Assembly (NCBI RefSeq): GCF_007676705.1 | Contig: NZ_VEBF01000001.1 | Location: 1,240,001-1,304,000, forward strand | Source: Paenibacillus xylanexedens | Lineage (GTDB): Bacteria > Bacillota > Bacilli > Paenibacillales > Paenibacillaceae | Reading direction: 5' to 3' | DNA: 64,000 nt | In this document: positions 1 to 8,263 of the stretch, piece after piece | Layout: every line of letters starts with the position of its first letter | How positions within the stretch are numbered: the first letter of the stretch is position 1 | Program-made: the position numbers and the translations under genes | Notes under the pieces: model-generated | Seen by the model: only the letters and a program-made list of their open reading frames with translations | Told to the model about the DNA's origin: nothing | Databases searched by the model: none

Positions 1-476
1 CCAGTCTCACCCTTCCAGGTGTTATTATTGCCGCTACCATCGGCTCGGTCCTTGGCGCTGTGCTCCTGTATGGCATTGGACTACTCATTGACGTCGAACG
101 CCTTGAAAAAATTGTGGAACGCTGGGGACATGTTCTGCGCATCAAAAAAGAGGATATTCACCGTGTCGATGCATGGTTTGACAAATATGGCATGTGGACC
201 GTATTGTTCTGTCGAATGGTCCCCCTTGTCCGTAGTCTCATCTCCATTCCTGCAGGCATGTCCAACATGAAATTTGGTTTATTCCTTCTCTTTACAACCA
301 TTGGTACATTGGTATGGAATATTATTCTTGTCTCTGTTGGCGCTGCGCTCGGCGCATCATGGGAGAGCATTTTGCACTTTATGGACGTCTATTCCATTGT
401 CGTGTATGTTATTTTGGCCATCATTGTTATCGGATGTATTATCTGGTGGATCAGACGTAGCAAAAAGCAGAAATAA
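1..476 (+). CDS. DedA-family membrane protein (5' truncated)
   Basis: This is the C-terminal part of a DedA/SNARE-associated integral membrane protein. The frame is already open at base 3, so the true start lies left of the window. The motif FCRMVPLVRSLISIPAG matches the conserved DedA segment of the form (F/G)R(F/M)xPxxRxxxxxxAG, whose arginines are needed in studied family members. Two hydrophobic stretches follow and the end is a basic tail (WWIRRSKKQK). DedA proteins include flippases for undecaprenyl phosphate and phosphatidylethanolamine; which one this is cannot be told. A hairpin lies just after the stop. The family call is firm, the substrate unknown. Confidence 0.9.
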   Translation, partial: SLTLPGVIIAATIGSVLGAVLLYGIGLLIDVERLEKIVERWGHVLRIKKEDIHRVDAWFDKYGMWTVLFCRMVPLVRSLISIPAGMSNMKFGLFLLFTTIGTLVWNIILVSVGAALGASWESILHFMDVYSIVVYVILAIIVIGCIIWWIRRSKKQK

Positions 477-500
477 ATAATGACAGACTCAATAAATAAA

Positions 501-533
501 GCCTCCTTGCCACCATTTCGTGGTCGAGGAGGC
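501..533. terminator. Bidirectional terminator, DedA / cobU-like
   Basis: A GCCTCCT/AGGAGGC stem with an inner CCA-TTTCG-TGG helix. Read on the minus strand it is followed by a T-rich tail (TTTATTTATT), so it should end the minus-strand cobU-like transcript; on the plus strand the tail is weaker. It sits between two convergent genes. Confidence 0.7.
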
Positions 534-563
534 TTCTTCATATCACCCGTTTATGTCATCTCG

Positions 564-1106
564 CTACCGTTCATCTTCATCCCGCATTCCCTGACGCTTA
601 AGATCGATAGCCAGACCGGATACCAGCATGTACATCTTTTCAGCACGTGTCTGCAGCATCCGGTTAACCGAAGCCATTCTCGCTGTAAATATTCGTTCTT
701 CCTCTGTAGGATGCAATGTGCCATGCATTTCATTGGTAATCACAAGCAACTTCCCCTGATAAGACAATAATGCATCAAGCAAAAGCTGTGTCTCTGCACG
801 CTGGTGATTCAGATCCTCTGTGGCCCTGAAGCCGGCAGCCATCCATGAGGTAAGACTGTCTACAATTACAATTCGCTGATCCGCCAAAAACAGATTGGAT
901 TCCCGATTAATCTGGGTGATCACCTCTGTCAGATGCTGACCGTTCCCGGCATGAATGGCACGATAATGAGCGGATGGCAATTCGGGAATAACGGGATCAT
1001 GATCACCAGTGGATAAATATACGCCCTCCCGGCTAATCCCGGCTGCGTACTTGAGGGCAAACCGGGTTTTACCACTACCTATGCCGCCTGTGACCGTAAT
1101 CAACAA
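564..1106 (-). CDS. cobU: CobU-like adenosylcobinamide kinase/guanylyltransferase
   Basis: The N-terminal P-loop GGIGSGKT at residues 7-14, the DSLTSW segment and the TNEMHGTLHPTEEERIF stretch match the CobU/CobP pattern (GGxRSGKS, DCLTxW, SNEVGxGxVP). CobU phosphorylates adenosylcobinamide and then transfers GMP to it in the nucleotide-loop step of cobalamin assembly. The region aligned with the HRxxRP guanylylation motif reads SAHYRAIHAG, so the guanylated His is less certain. The start is TTG at 1106 with GGAGGG upstream at good spacing. At 180 aa it has normal CobU length. No other cobalamin gene is nearby, which leaves open a related P-loop kinase. Confidence 0.7.
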   Translation of the reverse strand: MLITVTGGIGSGKTRFALKYAAGISREGVYLSTGDHDPVIPELPSAHYRAIHAGNGQHLTEVITQINRESNLFLADQRIVIVDSLTSWMAAGFRATEDLNHQRAETQLLLDALLSYQGKLLVITNEMHGTLHPTEEERIFTARMASVNRMLQTRAEKMYMLVSGLAIDLKRQGMRDEDER

Positions 1107-1143
1107 TCCGCTTCCCTCCTTCCGTAGCCATTCTGTATTTCGT

Positions 1144-1695
1144 TTACTCTGTTAGCGCCTTCAGCACTTTTTTGGATTCTTCGACATTGGAAGCTGATAC
1201 CGGAATGGTGGCAAATAGATTACTTGCAGCATATTCTACATCTTTAAACATCTTCATGTCTTCGAGTGGAATGCCGTAAAGATGTGATTCTTGCTTGAGA
1301 TCTGAACCTGCATCTCCTTCACCTTGCTCCACTAAGACCCCACCTTCAAATACACCACGTTCATACTTCTTGGGATCAAAGGTATCATCAAGCGGAACAT
1401 TGGAACCATTACTTCCGTATTGTTTCATGTCGGATTCAGGCAATATGAAGATATCATGTCCCCCAGCCGCATACTCTACCATAATTTTCTGAACATCATA
1501 CATCGCACTGGTGATCACTTCCACCTTGGGCTCCTCGCCAAGTTTCTGTTGCAGATTGGCCTGCAACTGCTCCGAGATCACAGATGGATTTCCTTGGTTA
1601 TCAATGATAAAAACGGAAAATCCATCCTTTCCCCCACAACCAGCCAACAAAAAAATAACAGAAATGATCGCAGTAAGCCCCCAAAATCTCTTCAT
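1144..1695 (-). CDS. Predicted lipoprotein of unknown function
   Basis: 183 aa with a short basic N-terminus, a hydrophobic segment and a lipobox LAGC with the Cys at residue 20, so it should be lipid-anchored outside the membrane. The mature part has fragments that resemble solute-binding proteins (the stretch around QLQANLQQKLGEEPKVEV and the AAGGHDIFILPE segment) but it is too short for a full binding protein. It lies about 40 bp upstream of the cobU-like gene on the same strand and may share its transcript. Function not recognised. Confidence 0.75.
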   Translation of the reverse strand: MKRFWGLTAIISVIFLLAGCGGKDGFSVFIIDNQGNPSVISEQLQANLQQKLGEEPKVEVITSAMYDVQKIMVEYAAGGHDIFILPESDMKQYGSNGSNVPLDDTFDPKKYERGVFEGGVLVEQGEGDAGSDLKQESHLYGIPLEDMKMFKDVEYAASNLFATIPVSASNVEESKKVLKALTE

Positions 1696-1793
1696 TCCAG
1701 TTCCCCCTTTAGTCTCCTATGTCCAATATATCACAATTGTTCCACGCAAAAAAATAACCTGGCTTATCGGGGGATATCCTTTGCTCTACACAC

Positions 1794-1823
1794 AAAAAAG
1801 AAGACCCTCTCAGGTCTCCTTTT
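1794..1823 (-). terminator. Terminator after the Spo0E-like gene
   Basis: On the minus strand AAAAGGAGACC pairs with GGTCTTCTTTT around a short loop and is followed by a T run. It lies about 40 nt past the stop codon of the Spo0E-like gene. Confidence 0.7.
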
Positions 1824-1863
1824 CTAACTCCATTAACGAAACGTTTCAAATCCAGCGAAAACG

Positions 1864-2130
1864 TTATTTCCCTTTAATCGGGTTAGCCTTCATGTATTCA
1901 TTAATCTTTAGATCCAGCAAACTGCTGATTTCAATTACAATATCGGATGTGAATGATTTCTCTTCAAGGAAGATCTGTTCCATCTTGCGACGAAGCATAT
2001 GAATCTCATCTTCCAAGGAAATGTCATGCAAAGATGCGTGATCAGGTTTCACCGACCATCGGTCGCCATGATCGCCTTCTGCCAGATAGTGCCCACGATT
2101 AGTCGGTAAATCATATTCAACACAAAACAA
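1864..2130 (-). CDS. Spo0E-like aspartyl-phosphate phosphatase
   Basis: The C-terminal half (DEIHMLRRKMEQIF, then EISSLLDLKINEYM) matches the Spo0E family: a short two-helix protein with a conserved SxxLD motif. Spo0E proteins remove phosphate from Spo0A~P and so hold back entry into sporulation. This one carries an extra N-terminal 30-40 residues (VEYDLPTNRGHY...). The frame is open from a TTG at 2136, but the perfect AGGAGG at 2139-2144 is only 2 nt from that codon and 8 nt from the next in-frame TTG at 2130, which I take as the start (88 aa). The target could be Spo0A or another response regulator. Confidence 0.8.
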   Translation of the reverse strand: MFCVEYDLPTNRGHYLAEGDHGDRWSVKPDHASLHDISLEDEIHMLRRKMEQIFLEEKSFTSDIVIEISSLLDLKINEYMKANPIKGK

Positions 2131-2260
2131 AGCCAACCCCTCCTTGGAAAAATGGTTTCCAAATTATGAAAACTTATTTCAAATTGAAATTATATCACAA
2201 TATTTTGTAAAAGAAAGTTATTTTTTTACAATGATAAAATGTATATCTGTGTAAAAAGTA

Positions 2261-3469
2261 TTAACCCTCTTTTTGCAATTTGTAAACAAAGTTTCCGATT
2301 CGTTCCAATGCTTCATTCAATTGGGTTACGGAAGTAGCATACGAGCAACGCAAGAAGCCTTCACCCTGAGGACCAAAAACATTCCCAGGAACAGCAGCAA
2401 CTTTATTCTCCGTTAACAATCGCTCGGCAAACAGGTCGGAACTCATGCCTGTCTTTTGAATACTCGGGAATGCATAGAATGCTCCCTGAGGTTCGTGACA
2501 GTCAAGTCCAATATCCCGGAATCCCTGCACAATCAAACGTCTACGTTGATTATACGATTCTACCATCCGGTCTTTCTCACCCAGACCATTCGTCAATGCC
2601 TCAAGTGCAGCAACCTGGCCCATGGCCGGCGCGCACATTACCGTATACTGGTGGATTTTGAGCATGGCTGCAATAAGTTCAGGGTGACCACACATATATC
2701 CAATCCGCCATCCTGTCATTGCAAAGGCTTTGGAAAATCCGCTTACCAGAATGGTCCGCTCCTTCATATCAGGAATAGCAGCAAAGCTGACATGCTTTTG
2801 CGTATAGGTCAATTCAGCATATATTTCATCCGCAATCACGATTAGATCATGCTTTTTGATCACTTCAGCAATCGGCAGCCACTCTTCATAGGTCATGATC
2901 GCCCCTGTTGGATTACTCGGATAACACAGAATAACCACTTTCGACTTCGGTGTGATGCCTGCTTCAAGTGCTTCAGCCGTTAGCTTGAACTGATCTTTCG
3001 CATAGGTTTCAACACCGACCGGTATCCCTCCACCGATCGAAGCGATTGGTGAATAAGCTACGTACGAAGGTTCAGGAATGAGAATTTCGTCGCCAGGTAC
3101 AATTAATGCGCGCAAAGCCAAATCAATCGCTTCACTGCCACCCACGGTAACAATAATCTCATCCTTGGGATCATATTTGGTATCAAACTGCGTATCCAGA
3201 TACTCGCTGATGGCTTCTCTCAGCTTCGGCATGCCTGCGTTGGATGTGTAGCTGGTCATACCTCTTTCCAGCGAGTATACACAAGCTTCACGCATATGCC
3301 AAGGTGTAACAAAGTCAGGTTCACCCACGCCCAATGTGATAATATCCTTGTTGTCACCAACCAGATCGAAAAATTTGCGAATTCCGGATGGAGGTATCTG
3401 CTGCACGAGAGGTGCCAGATAAGATGTCATATTCTTGTTGTTCCCGGTTGTCTGTTCATTCACTATCAT
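2261..3469 (-). CDS. alaT: Class I/II PLP aminotransferase (AlaT-like)
   Basis: 402 aa. Fold-type I aminotransferase marks are clear: SNPTGA (Asn-Pro substrate loop), IADEIYAEL (Asp to the pyridine nitrogen), SGFSKAFAMTGWRIGY (Schiff-base Lys) and a C-terminal RCSYATS (Arg for the substrate carboxylate). It follows an Lrp/AsnC regulator by 13 bp. The same pair in Bacillus subtilis is alaR-alaT (yugG-yugH), an alanine transaminase and its activator, so alanine/pyruvate/glutamate transamination is the best inference. Aspartate, aromatic and diaminopimelate-type aminotransferases are close relatives, so the substrate is less sure than the family. ATG start with AGGAAG upstream. Confidence 0.82.
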   Translation of the reverse strand: MIVNEQTTGNNKNMTSYLAPLVQQIPPSGIRKFFDLVGDNKDIITLGVGEPDFVTPWHMREACVYSLERGMTSYTSNAGMPKLREAISEYLDTQFDTKYDPKDEIIVTVGGSEAIDLALRALIVPGDEILIPEPSYVAYSPIASIGGGIPVGVETYAKDQFKLTAEALEAGITPKSKVVILCYPSNPTGAIMTYEEWLPIAEVIKKHDLIVIADEIYAELTYTQKHVSFAAIPDMKERTILVSGFSKAFAMTGWRIGYMCGHPELIAAMLKIHQYTVMCAPAMGQVAALEALTNGLGEKDRMVESYNQRRRLIVQGFRDIGLDCHEPQGAFYAFPSIQKTGMSSDLFAERLLTENKVAAVPGNVFGPQGEGFLRCSYATSVTQLNEALERIGNFVYKLQKEG

Positions 3470-3482
3470 GACACATCTTCCT

Positions 3483-3983
3483 TTACGGCGAGATCATGAG
3501 ACGGTTGTCTTCCTGATGGTCTTCAAAGATAATCCCGTCCTGCTTATATTTTTTAAGAATAAAATTCGTTTTGGTTGAAAGTACAGAGTCAATCGGAGAC
3601 AGTTTCTCCGACACGAAATTAGCGACTTCACGCAGGTTGCCACCTTCCACTTCAACGAGCAGATCGTATGCGCCTGACATGAGATATACGGACTTCACTT
3701 GAGGGTATAGATAAATGCGCTCAGCAATTCCTTCAAAGCCACGACCACGCTCCGGCGTAATCTGCACCTCAATCAAGGCCGTTACTTTCTCATCATCTAT
3801 TTTACTCCAGTTCACGACGGTTGCGTATTTCACGATGACGTGGTCTTGTTCAAGCTGTGCCACGACGTTCTTGATCTTGTCTTCCGACTCCCCCAGCAGC
3901 GTCGACAGCAGTGCGGGAGTCCTTCTCGCGTCTTCCTTTAGAAGATCCAGAACTTTTAATTGCAGATCGTTCAAATCTTTCAT
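3483..3983 (-). CDS. alaR: Lrp/AsnC-family regulator (AlaR-like)
   Basis: 166 aa with an N-terminal winged helix-turn-helix (residues about 5-55) and a C-terminal RAM/ACT-like ligand domain (VTALIEVQITPERG...YLMSGAYDLLVEVEG). Members form dimers to octamers and sense amino acids. The gene is first in a two-gene unit with the aminotransferase, matching alaR-alaT of B. subtilis, where the regulator activates alaT in response to alanine. The ATG at 3983 has GGAGG 7 nt upstream. The regulator's target is inferred from linkage. Confidence 0.82.
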   Translation of the reverse strand: MKDLNDLQLKVLDLLKEDARRTPALLSTLLGESEDKIKNVVAQLEQDHVIVKYATVVNWSKIDDEKVTALIEVQITPERGRGFEGIAERIYLYPQVKSVYLMSGAYDLLVEVEGGNLREVANFVSEKLSPIDSVLSTKTNFILKKYKQDGIIFEDHQEDNRLMISP

Positions 3984-4068
3984 GGTTTTCCCTCCAGCAT
4001 CATCCAGGTTCCTGAAAATGAATTAATACTTATATTACATGAATTTAACGTTGATGCAAAGACAAAAG

Positions 4069-4096
4069 ACCGCCTGCCCTGAATTCAGGCAAGCGG
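4069..4096 (-). terminator. Terminator after the CotF-like gene
   Basis: ACCGC and a TGCC-CTGAA arm pair with TTCAGGCA and GCGGT, with one bulged base. On the minus strand a moderately T-rich tail follows (CTTTTGTCTTTG). It is 45 nt past the coat gene stop and upstream of alaR. Confidence 0.6.
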
Positions 4097-4141
4097 TGGT
4101 ATGGTCCTGGATCGTAGGTGCTCAAACCTCTTATACACGGG

Positions 4142-4537
4142 TTACATGTAATAAGGGTTACCGTAATTCGGCTGATGCTGAGGCACATTAGGAGCTTGGC
4201 TATATGAACTGTTCTGCGTGTTCTTTTCTTGAATGAATTGCTGACACTTCTGTTGGGTCTGTTGTGCAGACTGGATTTGTTTGTCCACATCCTGACGAAG
4301 TGCTTTGGATGAAGCGGAATACATGTTGTTTTGTTGCATCAGATTGAACAATTCACCTTGCAATCTTAATGTATCGTTCGTTAACTCATTGAACATTCTA
4401 CGAGTTGTGGGACAGGAAGATTCAGTAGTTGCTGTTGTATATTCACGTGAGGTTCGTCTTAAATCTGCAAGAATCGACTTCAACAAATCTTGTTCTTGCA
4501 TAAAATTCCCACCAGATGACAAAGATTGAGTGTACAC
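4142..4537 (-). CDS. CotF-like spore coat protein
   Basis: 131 aa. The segment from QEQDLLKSILADLRR through STTRRMF-like NELTNDTLRLQGELFNLM is the coat-F helical-bundle type (compare B. subtilis CotF, YraD, YraF). The tail is rich in Gln, Asn, Pro and Tyr (QAPNVPQHQPNYGNPYYM), common in coat proteins. The start is GTG at 4537, with AGGAGG 7 nt away; an internal ATG at codon 13 has only a weak GGTGGG. It sits 45 bp downstream of a second small coat-type gene, and the pair probably forms one operon expressed in the mother cell. No clear sigma-E/K promoter was seen. Confidence 0.8.
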   Translation of the reverse strand: MYTQSLSSGGNFMQEQDLLKSILADLRRTSREYTTATTESSCPTTRRMFNELTNDTLRLQGELFNLMQQNNMYSASSKALRQDVDKQIQSAQQTQQKCQQFIQEKNTQNSSYSQAPNVPQHQPNYGNPYYM

Positions 4538-4582
4538 TTATTTTCCTCCTATGCTTTAGAATAACTTGTCGTGTTTTGAGCT

Positions 4583-4816
4583 TTACTGGGATTGCGCTGG
4601 TGCAAGAGATTGATGTTGCTGTAACGCATTGACAAGAGTATTCAGATGCTGCTCATGTGAGCGAACATAATGATTCAGCACCTGTTGAATTTGCGGATTA
4701 TGTGTGATGGAGGCTGTAGCTGCACATTGTTTGATTAACATTTCCTCATTGGAAATTGAATCCGCGATATAGTTCAGTTCCTTGGGGCTCAGTGCTTGCA
4801 TTTGTGAATTTTGCAT
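4583..4816 (-). CDS. Small CotF-type coat protein
   Basis: 77 aa, alpha-helical, with the pattern LSPKELNYIADSISNEEMLIKQCAATA and a second helix VLNHYVRSHEQHLNTLV. It resembles the short partners (YraE/YraG type) encoded with CotF-like proteins. A perfect AGGAGG precedes the ATG at 4816. The C-terminus is Gln/Ala-rich. Paired with the larger coat protein downstream; likely part of the spore coat, though proof would need spore data. Confidence 0.72.
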   Translation of the reverse strand: MQNSQMQALSPKELNYIADSISNEEMLIKQCAATASITHNPQIQQVLNHYVRSHEQHLNTLVNALQQHQSLAPAQSQ

Positions 4817-4913
4817 GTATGTCTGACCTCCTTAACCTAAAGTTATTGCGAATTTATTGTTACCCTAACCTGAAAAAGTATACTTCAACTACATTCTACA
4901 GAGGTGATTAATT

Positions 4914-6134
4914 GTGGAACTTATTAACGGGGAAACGTTTTGGCCAACCACCTTTGATTCCCATCCCCATTATCCTGTTTTGAAAGAAAATCTGTCCTGT
5001 GATTGCCTAATCATCGGCGGTGGAATAGGAGGCGCACTCTCTGCCAAGCTTCTGATAGATCAGGGGATTGATACCGTTGTTATTGACAAAAGAGATATCG
5101 GTCATGGCAGCAGCATGGCAAATATGGGCCTGCTCCAATATGCGAACGACAAAACGCTCACCTCTTGTATCCAGACATTCGGAGAAGAACGCGGTGTTCG
5201 ATTCTACGAATTATGCCGTGATGCCATGCAACATCTCGAAAAAATTTCATCGAAGCTTGAGATTGATCCTTGGTTTGTGCCTCGCACAAGTCTGTATTGC
5301 GCCAGTCACGAGGAAGATGTACCGTTGCTGGAGGAAGAATATCGTAACCTGAAACATTATGGATTTGATGTAGAGCTGTGGGATCAGGAAAAAATCAGTG
5401 CACTGTTCCCGTTCAGCAGACGCGCTGCACTATATACAAGCGGGGATGCTGAGGTAAATCCTTATCGTTTGGTTCATTCACTATTCCACTCAGCCTCACG
5501 TCAAGGAGCTAAAGTCTATGCTCATAGTGAATTCACCCACTGTGATTACGATGGAAATGGTGTCCTATGTTACACACCTCATGGCACTGTACGTGCCAAA
5601 CATGTTATTTTCTCAACAGGCTATGAAACACAAGAAATCAAAAAAGACAGAGGCGCATACCTGATAAGCACATATGCTATAGCTACCAAGCCAATACAGG
5701 ATCTAAGCAGCTGGTATAAGCAGTGCATGATATGGGAGACCGAACGACCTTATCTATATATGCGCACGACTCCAGACGGAAGAATAATGGCTGGTGGACT
5801 TGATGAGAATCGTCCTCGAGAAGAACAACGGGCGATCAAGGCGGTTCATAAAGGTGAGATTTTGTTACAGAAGATTGCCGAGTATTTTCCATTACCTGAT
5901 CTCGAAGTCGATTACGCTTGGGAAGCTGTATTTGGCAGTACCCATGATGGTCTTCCGTTTATCGGTCCACATCCAGATTATCCGAATTCGTACTTTGTTG
6001 AAGGGTATGGAGGCAACGGTACCGTGTACAGTATGATTGCTGCCTCTCTGATTGTGGATGCCATTACGGGCAAGCAGAACCCTGATATGGATCTATTCTC
6101 ACTTACACGTACAAGTAAACCATCTCCTGTATAA
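4914..6134 (+). CDS. FAD-dependent oxidoreductase (DAO fold)
   Basis: 406 aa. The N-terminal dinucleotide-binding motif CLIIGGGIGGALSAKLL (residues about 31-47) and the following VVIDKRDIGHGSS are typical of D-amino-acid oxidase/glycine oxidase-type flavoproteins. A C-terminal GLPFIGPHPDYPNSYFVEGYGGNG closes the FAD site. The substrate is probably an amine or amino acid but cannot be named. The start is GTG at 4914 behind AGAGGTGAT. It is a single-gene unit ending at a strong terminator and points towards the MFS gene. Confidence 0.85.
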   Translation: MELINGETFWPTTFDSHPHYPVLKENLSCDCLIIGGGIGGALSAKLLIDQGIDTVVIDKRDIGHGSSMANMGLLQYANDKTLTSCIQTFGEERGVRFYELCRDAMQHLEKISSKLEIDPWFVPRTSLYCASHEEDVPLLEEEYRNLKHYGFDVELWDQEKISALFPFSRRAALYTSGDAEVNPYRLVHSLFHSASRQGAKVYAHSEFTHCDYDGNGVLCYTPHGTVRAKHVIFSTGYETQEIKKDRGAYLISTYAIATKPIQDLSSWYKQCMIWETERPYLYMRTTPDGRIMAGGLDENRPREEQRAIKAVHKGEILLQKIAEYFPLPDLEVDYAWEAVFGSTHDGLPFIGPHPDYPNSYFVEGYGGNGTVYSMIAASLIVDAITGKQNPDMDLFSLTRTSKPSPV

Positions 6135-6161
6135 CCAACTATATGAACCAATACCAATACA

Positions 6162-6213
6162 AACAGGGTACAGTACAAGGAAAGTTTTATCTTTCCCTGC
6201 ATTGTACCCTGTT
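6162..6213. terminator. Bidirectional terminator
   Basis: A long stem pairs AACAGGGTAC with GTACCCTGTT and an inner GGAAAG with CTTTCC. It lies between the convergent oxidoreductase and MFS genes and has T-rich flanks on both strands. Confidence 0.8.
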
Positions 6214-6230
6214 TATATATTGAAAGGCTG

Positions 6231-7445
6231 CTAGCCCGCCGACTCTTGACCTTCCGGCCGCTTCAATAATTTACGCATAAAGAACCAGCCGATCAGCGGG
6301 AACGCACCCAGAACGATAATAAGCCAAGTTAACATGCGCAGGGACGGAGTATTCATGACCGTTACAATAAATATGGTCAACCCGAAAAGTCGGCCACCCA
6401 TCAGACATAACTCTCTCAATACGACAAGTTCAACCCTTTTCTCCACATTTTCGCCACTTGTACCCATCATGTCGAATCCCGCTGATATCATAGGTAAAAT
6501 ATACAATGGCATCGCGACTGCACTTCCAATCCCCACGATTAACAGCGTAACATAGGTCACTTTCCACAGAAGAGGAATCAGCACAATCAGCAGAATCAGA
6601 GCTCCAATGAACATGCCTCTTGATCTATACTGTGGTTTAAACCATTTCCCCACTGCCCAATAACTTAGTAATGCTACAGCAGAAGTGATGAGTGAGAACT
6701 GTCCCAATTTATACTCCTGTGCAGTGGCCACGTATACAAGCAGTGCAATCAAAAAGGCAAAAACACCTTCACGCGCACCCTGAGCGAACAAACCCAAAGC
6801 CAAGGTCCTCCAGGGACTATCCGGTTTGGATAACTGTATCCAAGGCTCGGACCAGCGGTATGTTCCGCTTACCTTTCTCTTTTTGAGAAAAAAACTAAAG
6901 ACTACCGCGATAACATAAATGACGAGTGATACCGTAAATATGAGTCGATACCCTGTATTATCCGCCATTCGGGTAATAATCAGACCGGAGAACCATGGAC
7001 CTATAATTCCTGTCATCGAGCCAAGTAATCCGACCCAGCCATTGAATAGATCTCTGTTTTCCCGATCCGTTATTTCAAAATACACGACATTAAATGCGAT
7101 CCAGAATAGCCCCAGAGAACAACCCAGTAATATGCCCAGAGGCCAAATCCAGTCTACAGCTCTGGAACCGGCCCAGAGGACAACCATATAGAAAAGGCCG
7201 GACAGCGCAGTACCCAGTCGTAAAGCACTCATTTTATTGTGTTCCTTGACCCATTTGCCAGCAAGCCAGAACGTGAGTCCAATGGCCAATTGCTGACTGA
7301 TTGTGAACCAACCCAACATGGCATAATCCGGACGGCTTTTCCACAGAAACACATTCAAAAAGGTTCCCGACAGCGCTCCGGCTAACGCAAACAATCCATT
7401 CACGCCCAAAAGCAGAATGGATTGTCGGCCTAAAGTAATCTTCAT
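6231..7445 (-). CDS. MFS transporter
   Basis: 404 aa with about 11-12 hydrophobic segments and a central charged loop (KKRKVSGTYRWSEPW) dividing two six-helix halves, as in the major facilitator superfamily. The N-terminal half contains an acidic loop FEITDRENRDLFNGW. No family-specific substrate motif was recognised; distant likeness to YqgE-type permeases is possible. ATG start with GGAGG upstream. It stands alone, 130 bp from the zinc-ribbon gene. Confidence 0.85.
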   Translation of the reverse strand: MKITLGRQSILLLGVNGLFALAGALSGTFLNVFLWKSRPDYAMLGWFTISQQLAIGLTFWLAGKWVKEHNKMSALRLGTALSGLFYMVVLWAGSRAVDWIWPLGILLGCSLGLFWIAFNVVYFEITDRENRDLFNGWVGLLGSMTGIIGPWFSGLIITRMADNTGYRLIFTVSLVIYVIAVVFSFFLKKRKVSGTYRWSEPWIQLSKPDSPWRTLALGLFAQGAREGVFAFLIALLVYVATAQEYKLGQFSLITSAVALLSYWAVGKWFKPQYRSRGMFIGALILLIVLIPLLWKVTYVTLLIVGIGSAVAMPLYILPMISAGFDMMGTSGENVEKRVELVVLRELCLMGGRLFGLTIFIVTVMNTPSLRMLTWLIIVLGAFPLIGWFFMRKLLKRPEGQESAG

Positions 7446-7576
7446 CTGCTCCTCCTTAATCCACCTGAAGTGAACTGTTTACAGGTAGGTCTTAGGGTTA
7501 ACGTGCCCCAAGCTGGAGGAAAACATGATGAATCTTCAGGATTGCTTTGAAATTGGTATGCATTTCCGAATGCTAT

Positions 7577-8143
7577 CTATTTATGCGCACTCAGGTTCTT
7601 AATCAGACGCAAGCGATCATTCTCAGACAGACTATATTGAACTTGGAAACATCCCGAGCATACATAAGTTTGTACCGTGAATGGTGGTGACAGTAGGGAG
7701 CCTTCACCCGAAGCTGCGTTAGCAACTGAAGTAAAGTTATCCTCCGTTGCAGCTTGAGTGCCAGCGAGAATCATGAATTCCCGACAATTCGGGCACTCCG
7801 GTACTTCTTCCTGATGATCAAGTTGCTTCTGGACACCTTGTTCATATTGAATCAGGTCATTGCCTTCATCCGCGTATTTGGTTAACGTTCGCAACTCAGG
7901 CAATTTAAGCTCGACTTCATCCCCCCACAGATCTGAAAGATCCGTAGTCTGTTTATCATCGTTTGCATGATCCACATCATAAATGTCGTCTTCAACTTCA
8001 TCTTGCTCTTCATCACCGATGTCAATGTTGAGCGTACGATATCCCTTCAATTCATTGTGGCAGTATGGACACTCTTCTTCAGGACCGAGTTCCTCATCCC
8101 ATACAATCTCCGTGTGACACCAAGGGCATACTGTTGTTTCCAT
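7577..8143 (-). CDS. Zinc-ribbon protein with two CxxC pairs at each end
   Basis: 188 aa. CPWC (residues 6-9) and CPYC (25-28) form an N-terminal zinc ribbon; CPNC and CSGC form a second one in the C-terminal half. Between them lies a very acidic linker (DIGDEEQDEVEDDIYDVDHANDD). No catalytic domain is visible, so a role in protein or nucleic-acid contact is likely. It is the last gene of the DUF350 - small peptide - zinc-ribbon group. ATG with AAAGG upstream. Function unknown. Confidence 0.75.
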   Translation of the reverse strand: METTVCPWCHTEIVWDEELGPEEECPYCHNELKGYRTLNIDIGDEEQDEVEDDIYDVDHANDDKQTTDLSDLWGDEVELKLPELRTLTKYADEGNDLIQYEQGVQKQLDHQEEVPECPNCREFMILAGTQAATEDNFTSVANAASGEGSLLSPPFTVQTYVCSGCFQVQYSLSENDRLRLIKNLSAHK

Positions 8144-8171
8144 ATTGAATCAACCTTTCTCTTTCAAATAA

Positions 8172-8252
8172 TCATGTATTCATCACATAGATGACACCGA
8201 TGGCAAAGAACACAATTGATGCCGCAAACAGAATCCGTATCAATATCTTCAT
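8172..8252 (-). CDS. 26-residue membrane peptide
   Basis: A short frame reading MKILIRILFAASIV... and ending ...IYVMNT, stop TGA. It begins 11 bp after the stop of the DUF350 gene, with GGGGG about 6-8 nt before the ATG, and ends 28 bp before the zinc-ribbon start. Nearly all of it is one hydrophobic helix after two basic residues. Tight placement inside an operon and a plausible ribosome site support a real gene. The role is unknown, perhaps a partner of the DUF350 protein. Confidence 0.5.
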   Translation of the reverse strand: MKILIRILFAASIVFFAIGVIYVMNT

Positions 8253-8263
8253 GACCGGTCCCC

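Noticed and set aside
1838..1852. cre-like ACGAAACGTTTCAAA after the Spo0E-like gene
   Set aside because: It lacks the TG of the consensus and lies downstream of the gene.
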